Assembly (NCBI RefSeq): GCF_001904725.1
Contig: NZ_MRCE01000030.1
Span: forward strand, 1-62,324
DNA length: 62,324 bases
DNA from: Phormidium ambiguum IAM M-71
Lineage (GTDB): Bacteria > Cyanobacteriota > Cyanobacteriia > Cyanobacteriales > Aerosakkonemataceae
Direction of reading: 5' to 3'
Numbering within the stretch: the first letter of the stretch is position 1; every line of letters begins with the position of its first letter. Below are positions 55,069-62,324 of the stretch, piece after piece. Under the pieces are notes generated by a model that worked only from the letters and a program-made list of their open reading frames with translations, did no database searches and was not told where the DNA came from. Position numbers and translations under genes: made by a program.

Positions 55069-55617
55069 ATGGTGAGTTCTAGAAGTTTATTTTTTATTGC
55101 TTTGCTACCGCCTGTAAGTATTCAGGAAGAAGTTAATCAGATTAAGCAACACTTTAGCGATCGCTACGCTAGCAGTCATGCTCAAAAATCTCCCCCTCAT
55201 ATTACCTTACAACCGCCCTTTGAGTGGAACAGGGAATCTGTAGAAGTTTTAGAAGAGTGTTTGTATCAGTTTGCGAGCGATCGATCTGAAGTACCCATTA
55301 CTTTATCAGGATTTGCCGCCTTTCCACCCAGAGTCATCTTTGTTAACGTTTTGAAAACGCCAGAACTCTTGAATTTACAAGCAGACTTGGCTAATTACTT
55401 AAAGTCAACGTTGGGTATCGTAGATGAAAAATTTCCCGGAAGACTCTTTGCACCACACATGACAGTCGCTTTTAAAGACTTAACTAAACAAAATTTTAAA
55501 GCCGCTTGGCCTGAATTTCAAGATAAACCTTTTCAATCAGAATTTACTGCTAATCAGTTAACTTTGTTGATTCATAGTAAGGGTAGATGGAATATTTTTA
55601 AAGAGTTTTTCTTCTAA
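55069..55617 (+). CDS. 2'-5' RNA ligase family (2H phosphoesterase) protein
   Basis: A 182-residue protein with the two HxT motifs that define the superfamily: PHITLQPPF (H44, T46) and APHMTVAF (H130, T132). 2H enzymes hydrolyse or ligate 2',5' or cyclic phosphodiester bonds, often in tRNA processing. The rest of the fold (FVNVLKTPELLNLQADLANYL) fits a bilobed structure of ordinary length. The natural substrate is unknown. Divergent from the YciI-like gene. Confidence 0.92.
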   Translation: MVSSRSLFFIALLPPVSIQEEVNQIKQHFSDRYASSHAQKSPPHITLQPPFEWNRESVEVLEECLYQFASDRSEVPITLSGFAAFPPRVIFVNVLKTPELLNLQADLANYLKSTLGIVDEKFPGRLFAPHMTVAFKDLTKQNFKAAWPEFQDKPFQSEFTANQLTLLIHSKGRWNIFKEFFF

Positions 55618-55642
55618 AAACTTGGTAACTTGTTAGACTTAT

Positions 55643-55845
55643 GTAGGGCTTGAAGTTGAACTTACTGAGGTCGAAAATGAAATCGATTTGGTTTATGTTA
55701 CACGAGAAGGAGAAGCTCATATAAAATAGCCGATCTCCGAATTTGGCGAAGATGTTTTTCTTGATCGTGATTAATTTATTGAATGAATTTTAAATGCTCT
55801 GAAGTTCAATCCTGGCTGTCGGTGTCTTTGCCAACTCACCTGTAA
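55643..55845 (+). pseudogene. Remnant of a small reading frame
   Basis: In one frame 55643-55773 reads GLEVELTEVENEIDLVYV then TREGEAHIK, and after a TAG continues PISEFGEDVFLDRD to a TAA. A nearby frame carries SEVQSWLSVSLPTHL, ending at 55845. Protein-like composition broken by stops and a frame change suggests a decayed gene, with no start codon left. The family is not recognised. Confidence 0.35.
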
Positions 55846-56023
55846 ATTATAGTTGCTACTTCGTAGTTAACAAATATTATAAAGTACACAGTGGTAGCAT
55901 GAGTAATATTGCTTTATTTGAGAGGCGATCGCACTTTACCTTTTTTCATTGAAAGAGCGCTCGTTCTTTGCTATACAGTTAGAAAAGCTATAATGACAAA
56001 AGCCATAAATATTGAAATTGAAA

Positions 56024-56338
56024 ATGCCAGAACCAAAATTAGAAGAAAGAGTTGCTCAATTAGAAGCCGAAGTAGCCCATCTTAAAAGTTTAATTTCCCC
56101 CAGCAGTACTACTTCAAATCCTTGGTGGATAAAAATCACAGGAACCTTTGCTAACAGTACAGCTTTTGAGGAAGCAATGCAGCTAGGTAAAGAGTATCGC
56201 CAATCTCAGCAAGAGGATGACGAACAACCAATCCCACCCTATACAGGGGGGATATTGTCATTATTACATGAAAAATTGAGTCAAGAAATCGCTCTTCAGT
56301 CTCAACAACAAGATTCCGAACAGTCTTCTATCGATTAA
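56024..56338 (+). CDS. Probable antitoxin of a VapC-type pair
   Basis: A 104-residue acidic protein. Residues 1-26 (MPEPKLEERVAQLEAEVAHLKSLI) form a leucine-zipper-like helix; the middle has NPWWIKITGTFANSTAFEEAMQLGKEYRQ, a pattern I recall from cyanobacterial proteins encoded before PIN-domain genes. It has no recognisable DNA-binding motif of the AbrB or RHH type. The PIN gene begins one base after its stop, so the two are translated together. ATG 56024 is preferred to a TTG four codons upstream. Confidence 0.75.
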   Translation: MPEPKLEERVAQLEAEVAHLKSLISPSSTTSNPWWIKITGTFANSTAFEEAMQLGKEYRQSQQEDDEQPIPPYTGGILSLLHEKLSQEIALQSQQQDSEQSSID

Positions 56339-56339
56339 A

Positions 56340-56774
56340 ATGTACCTTTTAGATACTGACCATCTGACCATTTTAGAACGGGGCGGACAGGACGCGCAAA
56401 TTTTACTAGCAAGACTATCCAACATCAATCCAAATGAAGTAGTAGCTACAACAATTGTTACTTATGAAGAGCAAACACGGGGTTGGCTTAGTTTCATGGC
56501 TAAATCACGTTCTTTAGAAGCTCAAGTGGAAGCATATCAAAAATTACAACAACATATTGTTAACTTCTGTAGCATACCAGTGATAGGTTTTGAAACACCA
56601 GCAGCCGCCATATTTCAAAATCTTAAAAAGACCTATCCTCGCCTTGGTCCAATGGACTTAAAAATAGCTGCAATTGTGATCGCTAATAATGCTACGCTAC
56701 TAACTCGTAATATGTCTGATTTCAGTAAAATTAAAGATTTGAAAGCTGAGGATTGGACAATTAATAGTCCGTAG
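56340..56774 (+). CDS. PIN-domain ribonuclease toxin (VapC family)
   Basis: A 144-residue PIN-domain protein. Acidic active-site residues are D5 in YLLDTDH, E43/E44 in TYEEQTRGW, D106 in GPMDLKIAAI and D127 in TRNMSDF. The order and spacing fit VapC toxins, which cut tRNA or rRNA when free of antitoxin. The gene is coupled to the antitoxin gene upstream (one-base spacing). Its TAG stop lies inside a GTAGGGTGCGTC half-palindrome (56771-56782) of the dispersed repeat family. Confidence 0.92.
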   Translation: MYLLDTDHLTILERGGQDAQILLARLSNINPNEVVATTIVTYEEQTRGWLSFMAKSRSLEAQVEAYQKLQQHIVNFCSIPVIGFETPAAAIFQNLKKTYPRLGPMDLKIAAIVIANNATLLTRNMSDFSKIKDLKAEDWTINSP

Positions 56775-56782
56775 GGTGCGTC
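56771..56782. repeat. Half copy of the GTAGGGTGCGT palindrome
   Basis: GTAGGGTGCGTC matches the left arm of the palindrome at 58834-58898. No right arm is found within the following 200 bases. It supplies the stop codon of the toxin gene. Confidence 0.5.
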
Positions 56783-56975
56783 TGATATTAATATTGTTAC
56801 CTGATGATCGGATTTCTTTGCTTAAAAATAGCGATCGCTTACCTGTATTACCGGACATAATGTTGGATTTGACAGCTATGCAAGTGTTTAGTTGGGTGCG
56901 CGATCGATGAATCGTAAAGCAATACGCACTTAATTTTTAATCTAAAAGAGCGATCGCTGCTTTTTATTTCAAATT

Positions 56976-58298
56976 TTAAGCTGTTCGCAATCCTTGATCG
57001 ACATCTTCTAATGCTCCTAATTTATCTCCGATCGCAAATCTTGCTAATCCCCGATTAATGTAAGCTGAATTTAAGTTAGGATTGAGCTTTAAAGCTTTGT
57101 TAAAGTCAGCAATTGCTTGACGAGTATCGCCAAGTTTATAGTAAACTAATCCCCGATTATTATATGTTTTAGCATCATCGGGATTCAGTTCTAAAGCTTG
57201 GTTAAAATCTTTAATTGCTCCCTGTTTATCTCCTAAATCAGAACGGACTAAACCTCGACTAATATAAGCTTCGGCTAATTGAGGATTTTGTTTTAAAGCT
57301 TGATTGAAATCCTCTAGTGCTTTTTGAAGATTTCCTTGCACGCGAAAAGCTAATCCCCGGTTATTGTAAGCTGCTGCATAATCAGGTTTGTAAGTAATTG
57401 CTTGATTAAAATCCTCAATTGCTTGGCTAAAGTTTCCTTGGTAATAATACGCCAAACCTCGATTATAAAAAGCATTAGCTTTTTGGGGATTGATTTTAAT
57501 TGCTTGATTATAATTTTCAATTGCTGCTTGATAATTCCCCATCAAATTGTAGATATTACCACGATTATTGTAAGCTTCCGCATCACTGAAGTTAATATCT
57601 AGCGAGTGGTTATAATCAGTTATCGCACCCGAGCGATCGTCATTTGTTTGTTTAACTAAAGCTCGATTATAGTAAAGTCTGCCTAAATTAGGAGCTAAGT
57701 CTAAAGCCGTTTGCATATCTGCCATTGCTCCTGTTCGATCGCCTAATTGCAAGCGTAAATTACCGCGATTATTGTAAGCTTCGACAAAATTAGGATTAAG
57801 TTCGATCGCTTGGTTAAAATCTGCGATCGCACCTTGAAAATCACCTAAATAACAACGTGCCATCCCCCGATTATTATAAACCTCTGGTTGCTGAGGATCT
57901 AGGCGTAAAGCTTGCTCATAATCTGCAATTGCTGCGGTGATTTCGCCTAAATAAATCTGAGATAAACCCCGACTAATATAAGCAATAGTTAATTCGGGAT
58001 TTAACTCAATAGCTTTACTAAAATCTGCGATCGCTTCCTCTGGTAATTCTAAATCAAAATACACAAAACCTCTATTTAAATAAGCGTTGGTAAAATTAGG
58101 ATTAATTTCCAACGCATAATTAAAATCATTTAATGCTGTTCGATATTCACCTAAGTAATAATAAGCTTGACCTCGGTTATAATAACCAAGATCGTTTGGT
58201 TCCAAATTAAGAACCTGATTTAAGCTTTTGATCGCTGATTTGTAATCTCCTTGTCTTAATTTGTTAATACCTTGCTCTAATATGTTTTGTAAACTCAT
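56976..58298 (-). CDS. Tetratricopeptide repeat protein, 13 repeats
   Basis: A 440-residue protein made of 13 consecutive 34-residue TPRs with little else. Most repeats have the form AYNNRGxxYxxLGDxxxAIxDFNQALELNP. It should form a right-handed superhelical scaffold for protein binding. There is no signal peptide, membrane segment or catalytic domain. ATG 58298 (MSLQNILEQGINKLRQGDY) is preferred because it starts just before repeat 1; the frame continues 19 codons further. High similarity between repeats makes recombination between them possible. Partners are unknown. Confidence 0.93.
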   Translation of the reverse strand: MSLQNILEQGINKLRQGDYKSAIKSLNQVLNLEPNDLGYYNRGQAYYYLGEYRTALNDFNYALEINPNFTNAYLNRGFVYFDLELPEEAIADFSKAIELNPELTIAYISRGLSQIYLGEITAAIADYEQALRLDPQQPEVYNNRGMARCYLGDFQGAIADFNQAIELNPNFVEAYNNRGNLRLQLGDRTGAMADMQTALDLAPNLGRLYYNRALVKQTNDDRSGAITDYNHSLDINFSDAEAYNNRGNIYNLMGNYQAAIENYNQAIKINPQKANAFYNRGLAYYYQGNFSQAIEDFNQAITYKPDYAAAYNNRGLAFRVQGNLQKALEDFNQALKQNPQLAEAYISRGLVRSDLGDKQGAIKDFNQALELNPDDAKTYNNRGLVYYKLGDTRQAIADFNKALKLNPNLNSAYINRGLARFAIGDKLGALEDVDQGLRTA

Positions 58299-58833
58299 AG
58301 CCTGACGATTGGATTTACTAAATTTTTTGCTGGGAAATTCAGGTAATTTTAGCAAATCACCTGGGAAATTCTATTAATGCAGTTATTCAGAAGAAGCTAT
58401 TAAATCAGAATAGATTTACCCAAAGTTCTCTCTATCCAAGTAAAGCTTTATTCACAGAGATAATCGTAGTTATGGCAAGAAACAGGGAACAAGGAACAAA
58501 TAGAAAAAGAATTAATTGTCTAGAATTAGACATTACTCCCTCTCCTAAGTGTTCTGCTATACTTACGCGAGTATCAAGCTTTACTCAATTTTGCTTCATC
58601 AGTATTAACTTATTATTGTTTATACAATTAATGTTCCTAAAAATTTCGGTTGACAGGGCATACTTTACATAATCTTTAAGACTAATATCCGCAAATTTAC
58701 TGTATCTTTACACTGATATGGAAACAACACTGAAGCAAAAAACAGGAGTTCAAAATCATCCCCCTAAAGACAGTTAGTTATATTTCTTACTAATTCAGAA
58801 CTTACATAACTGGCACTATTACTAGCCTAATTA
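58299..58833. other. Intergenic, no credible gene
   Basis: About 535 bases upstream of the TPR gene. A 66-codon plus-strand frame at 58472-58672 lacks a ribosome binding site, starts in a GGGAACA-type low-complexity stretch and shows no conserved pattern. Nothing else was seen. Confidence 0.6.
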
Positions 58834-58898
58834 GTAGGGTGCGTCATAACTACAAACCTTGATGCTTATCTTCAAATTTAAGGTTTGACGCACCTTAC
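58834..58898. repeat. Extended dispersed palindrome
   Basis: GTAGGGTGCGTCA (58834-58846) pairs with TGACGCACCTTAC (58886-58898) with one mismatch. The inner arms CAAACCTT and AAGGTTTG also pair, giving a long interrupted hairpin. It is a member of the family at 42693-42883. Confidence 0.75.
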
Positions 58899-58921
58899 AA
58901 ATATAGTTCAGTGTGGCACGC

Positions 58922-58947
58922 AGCTTTGTCTTGGGGAAGACAAAGCT
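58922..58947. terminator. Hairpin downstream of ribBA
   Basis: AGCTTTGTCTT (58922-58932) pairs exactly with AAGACAAAGCT (58937-58947), loop GGGG. It lies 80 bases after the ribBA stop on the minus strand. There is no strong U-tract, so it may be a repeat instead of a terminator. Confidence 0.5.
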
Positions 58948-59027
58948 ATGCGTTAGCGGTGTGGGAGGTTTTCCTTCGTTCGATCGCCAAATCAAGCGGA
59001 CATGATACGGCGAGAAACTTGAGTTAG

Positions 59028-60716
59028 TTAAGGTGTTTCCCCAGAATAATCAGCAACAAAACTGTAGATTTTCTGGGTTTCTAAATGGTCGCAAACTGAG
59101 GAAGGTAATTGACTCAAGGAGAAAGTTTGCCGATCGAGATTTACCTGTAAACTAGTCAAAGGATCGCCACCAGAAGAAACTAAAAAATCCAGTCTTTCTA
59201 AATCAGGCCAAGAAGCTACACTATCAAGAATTTTGGCGATCGCTTCCACGTAAGGATGACTTGATTGTTTAAACCAATCTGATGCAGCTAATTTAGGTTG
59301 ATCGAAACCTAAATGAACTGTGAGAAAAGGATTACCAAATAAGGCAGTAGTCACAGGTCTAGCTTCTTCCTGTAACAGTAGGTCATGAACACCAACCATC
59401 AGGCGCAACTTTTCCAATCGTTCATAACGTTCTTGGGCTGAAGATTCACCCCGGCATTGAATTGCTACTGTCACCAAGTAGGTTTGCAACAGCATGTGAC
59501 CTAACTTTTCGGCTTTCGTAGCTAGATAGGTAGAATTGTAAGAAGTCGCTTCAATTAATAATGGGACTCGTTCGGAAATTTCTAATCCGTAACCTTTCAA
59601 TCCGGCAATCTTACGCGGATTATTAGTAATTAAGCGAATTTTCTTGACACCTAAATCATTGAGAATTTGCGCCCCAACTCCGTAATTTCGTAAGTCAGCA
59701 GGGAAACCTAATCTTTCGTTAGCTTCTACAGTATCTAAGCCTAAATCTTGCAAAGAATAGGCTTTTAATTTGTTAATTAAACCAATACCTCTGCCTTCTT
59801 GCCGCAAATAAACTACTACACCACTACCAGCATTTTCAATCATTTTTAAAGCGGCTTGTAGCTGCATTCGACAATCACAACGCAGCGAACCCAAAGCGTC
59901 GCCAGTCAAACATTCCGAGTGCATCCGCACCATTACTGGTTGTTCAGAGAAGTGAGTTGGATCGCCTTTAACAATGGCGACGTGCTCGGAATTGTCTAAA
60001 ATATTGCGGTAAGCGTAGATTTCAAAATTACCAAATTCTGTGGGTAATTTAGTGACCGTTTCTCGACAAATAAAGCGATCGTGCTTGAGCCGATAACTGA
60101 TTAAATCCGCGATCGAAATAATCTTCAAATTATGTTTTTTCGCGTATTCTATTAACTCTGGCAACCTTGCCATTGAGCCATCTGGGTTTTGAATTTCGCA
60201 AATTACCCCAGCCGGATAAAGTCCACCTAATCTAGCTAGATCGATCGCTGCTTCTGTATGACCAGCCCGTTTGAGTACGCCGCCAACTTTAGCCCGAATT
60301 GGGAAAATATGACCGGGACGACGTAAATCTATAGCTTGAGTGGCTGGATTGATTGCTACTTGAATAGTGCGAGCGCGATCTTCAGCAGAAATACCCGTAC
60401 TAACACCTAAATGACTACCAGCATCAATGCTTACGGTGAAAGCCGTTTGGTTACTATCAGTATTTTTACTGACCATTAATGGCAAGTCCAGTTCATCCAA
60501 ACGTTCCCCTGTCATTGCCAAACAAATTAGCCCTCTGGCATTCACCGCCATAAAATTAATCAAGTCAGGTGTGGCAAACTGGGCTGCACAAATTAAATCA
60601 CCTTCATTTTCCCGGCTTTCATCATCCACTACTACCACCGCTCTGCCTGCTTTAATGTCTGCTAAAGCGGTGTCTATTGAGTCAAAATTAAAAGGTTGGA
60701 TAGAATTTTCTTGCAC
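59028..60716 (-). CDS. ribBA: Bifunctional DHBP synthase / GTP cyclohydrolase II
   Basis: A 562-residue enzyme catalysing both entry reactions of riboflavin synthesis. The RibB half (about 8-210) has [15 protein letters not shown] (28-42) and [16 protein letters not shown]. The RibA half (about 211-415) has the zinc cysteines C268, C279, C281 in [20 protein letters not shown] and [16 protein letters not shown] (304-319). A further 145 residues (about 418-562) follow, an extension that cyanobacterial RibBA proteins usually have and whose role is not known. No FMN riboswitch was recognised upstream. Single gene. Confidence 0.97.
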   Translation of the reverse strand: MQENSIQPFNFDSIDTALADIKAGRAVVVVDDESRENEGDLICAAQFATPDLINFMAVNARGLICLAMTGERLDELDLPLMVSKNTDSNQTAFTVSIDAGSHLGVSTGISAEDRARTIQVAINPATQAIDLRRPGHIFPIRAKVGGVLKRAGHTEAAIDLARLGGLYPAGVICEIQNPDGSMARLPELIEYAKKHNLKIISIADLISYRLKHDRFICRETVTKLPTEFGNFEIYAYRNILDNSEHVAIVKGDPTHFSEQPVMVRMHSECLTGDALGSLRCDCRMQLQAALKMIENAGSGVVVYLRQEGRGIGLINKLKAYSLQDLGLDTVEANERLGFPADLRNYGVGAQILNDLGVKKIRLITNNPRKIAGLKGYGLEISERVPLLIEATSYNSTYLATKAEKLGHMLLQTYLVTVAIQCRGESSAQERYERLEKLRLMVGVHDLLLQEEARPVTTALFGNPFLTVHLGFDQPKLAASDWFKQSSHPYVEAIAKILDSVASWPDLERLDFLVSSGGDPLTSLQVNLDRQTFSLSQLPSSVCDHLETQKIYSFVADYSGETP

Positions 60717-60985
60717 TAAGATCTTAAAATTTCGTAAAGTTTTTCCTCTTTAATTTTAACCCGTTCTTTTGTTTAAAATACCAGACAATTAAATAGACAG
60801 GGGAGTTTCGCTGACGCGGGAGTATGGGGACAAGATGAGAGGATTAATTCTCAATCGACAACATCGCAAATCTAAAATCTAAAATCGGTTGGTTCTGCTA
60901 AACAGAGGTTTTAGTACTACAATGCAGCAAAAGTTGTACCTAAATTTCAACTAACAACGCATAAAGGTCAAGGAGCATGGGTAAT

Positions 60986-62035
60986 ATGGGGCGCGTGCCC
61001 GTTGGTATTGTCGGCGCATCAGGTTATGGTGGTGTGCAACTAGTGAGGCTCTTAATGGAGCATCCGGGAGTAGAAATAGTTTATTTGGGCGGTGAAAGTA
61101 GCGCTGGGAAACCTTTTTCAGATTTATACCCACATTTGAGCCCATTTGTGGATTTGAAGATTGAGTCAATAGATTTAGACAAAATTGCAGCTGATTGTCA
61201 GGTAGTGTTTCTTTCTTTGCCTAATGGTTTGGCTTATCAAATGGCACCATCGTTATTGGCGAAGGGATGCAAGGTGCTTGATTTATCAGCTGATTACCGT
61301 TTTTTTGATGTTAGCACTTATAAGTCTTGGTATGGTGGCGATCGCACAGATCACGAACTCGCTTCGACTACAGTTTATGGCTTACCAGAACTATACCGCG
61401 ATCGCATTGCTCAAGCTCAATTAATCGGTTGTCCGGGTTGCTATCCCACTGCTAGTCTTTTAGCATTGGCTCCCCTACTCAAACAAGGATTAATTCTGCC
61501 AGAAACCGCAATTATTGATGCTAAATCTGGAACTTCTGGTGGTGGAAGACAAGCTAAAGTTAATATGTTGCTTGCAGAAGCAGATAGCTCTTTAGGCGCT
61601 TATGGGGTCGCTCGGCATCGCCATACACCGGAAATTGAGCAAATTTGCAGCGATTTAGCCGGACACGAAGTTACTATCCAATTTACCCCACATTTAATTC
61701 CTATGGTGCGGGGTATCCTAGCCACAGTCTATGCTACTATGCGCGACCCAGGGCTAGAACGCGAAGATTTAATTACGATTTACAATGCTTTCTACCGCAA
61801 TGCCCCTTGGGTGAAAGTTTTACCTAGCGGCACTTATCCTCAAACTAAATGGGCTTGTGGCACTAATCTTTGTTATATCGGTTTGGAAGTCGATTCGCGT
61901 ACTGGTCGGGTAATTGTGATGTCTGCGATCGATAATTTAATGAAAGGTCAAGCTGGACAAGCCATTCAGTGCTTAAACCTCATGATGGGTTGGGAAGAAA
62001 CTTTGGGCTTACCTAAGTTAACTTTCTATCCCTAG
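60986..62035 (+). CDS. argC: N-acetyl-gamma-glutamyl-phosphate reductase
   Basis: A 349-residue NADPH-dependent enzyme of arginine synthesis. [18 protein letters not shown] is the Rossmann start, GCPGCYPTA (near residues 150-158) contains the catalytic cysteine, and TGGG-like [11 protein letters not shown] and HRHTPEIEQ complete the active site. AAGGAG at 60970-60975 is ten bases before ATG 60986 but only one base before the in-frame ATG at 60977, so 60986 is the better start. argG (type 2) lies 55 kb away, so arginine genes are scattered as usual in cyanobacteria. The heptamer array follows after 10 bases. Confidence 0.97.
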   Translation: MGRVPVGIVGASGYGGVQLVRLLMEHPGVEIVYLGGESSAGKPFSDLYPHLSPFVDLKIESIDLDKIAADCQVVFLSLPNGLAYQMAPSLLAKGCKVLDLSADYRFFDVSTYKSWYGGDRTDHELASTTVYGLPELYRDRIAQAQLIGCPGCYPTASLLALAPLLKQGLILPETAIIDAKSGTSGGGRQAKVNMLLAEADSSLGAYGVARHRHTPEIEQICSDLAGHEVTIQFTPHLIPMVRGILATVYATMRDPGLEREDLITIYNAFYRNAPWVKVLPSGTYPQTKWACGTNLCYIGLEVDSRTGRVIVMSAIDNLMKGQAGQAIQCLNLMMGWEETLGLPKLTFYP

Positions 62036-62045
62036 TTGGAGCACA

Positions 62046-62094
62046 AAGGCAGAAGGCAGAAGGCAGAAGGCAGAAGGCAGAAGGCAGAAGGCAG
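62046..62094. repeat. Heptamer tandem array (AAGGCAG)7
   Basis: Seven exact copies of AAGGCAG, then AAGGTA. The unit is the reverse complement (circularly permuted) of CCTTCTG at 10-51. A second loose heptamer pattern, CTGCCCC, follows at about 62114-62138, reaching the eno stop. Confidence 0.9.
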
Positions 62095-62136
62095 AAGGTA
62101 AAATTCCCTTTTCCCTGCCCCTCTGCCCCCCTGCCC

Positions 62137-62324
<188 letters not shown>

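Noticed and set aside
58472-58672. 66-codon plus-strand frame before ribBA
   Set aside because: It starts in low-complexity DNA, lacks a ribosome binding site and conserved pattern; a hydrophobic end alone is not enough.

Overview
The window is chromosomal DNA of a filamentous cyanobacterium. The evidence is the many HIP1-type GCGATCGC octamers, cyanobacteria-specific families (XisH/XisI, cyAbrB, HpsA/B/C, HpsE-type glycosyltransferases, long RibBA, a phytol-kinase-like protein), 7-bp short tandem repeats of the STRR kind and a short plastid-like EF-Ts. The presence of hps genes points to a gliding or hormogonium-forming filament. I cannot name the genus. No rRNA or tRNA gene was recognised.

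Layout. 1-3.6 kb: a heptamer repeat array, a 52-residue small protein, a phytol-kinase-like gene divergent from yidD, the xisH-xisI pair and a CRISPR array of 14 repeats and 13 spacers. The array appears to be transcribed from the minus strand, and no cas gene is present in the window. 3.6-7.7 kb: a VanX-type dipeptidase, a type-2 argG, a repeat-rich gap, a family 2 glycosyltransferase and a lipoprotein. 7.8-13 kb: rpsB-tsf with a structured leader and a terminator, a coiled-coil protein and recG. 13-24.9 kb: a PEP-CTERM trypsin-like protease, a peroxiredoxin-like protein without the expected cysteine, a histidine-kinase-like protein with a damaged ATPase domain, a GT39 membrane glycosyltransferase, a ClC channel with CBS domains, a cyAbrB regulator and an Rrf2 regulator with cobD. 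25-33.8 kb: a DUF255 thioredoxin-like protein, ftsI preceded by an FtsL-like gene, small envelope proteins, a glutathione S-transferase and glgB.

33.9-52 kb is the main accessory block. A leftward five-gene run (hpsA, hpsB, hpsC and two FimT/GspH-like pseudopilins) is followed by rpmB and htpG. Then come four tandem paralogous GT2 genes on the plus strand, two HpsE-type GT2 genes on the minus strand and an FkbM methyltransferase. Together they look like a pseudopilus plus glycan-assembly set for an exported (slime or hormogonium) polysaccharide.

52-62.3 kb: clpB, a YciI-like gene divergent from a 2H phosphoesterase, a decayed ORF, a VapC-type toxin-antitoxin pair, a 13-TPR protein, ribBA, argC and the 3' end of eno. 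A second copy of the left-end heptamer array lies here in inverted orientation. Many gaps hold hairpins and dispersed palindromes, including a recurrent GTAGGGTGCGTTA-type palindrome and one MITE-like element.
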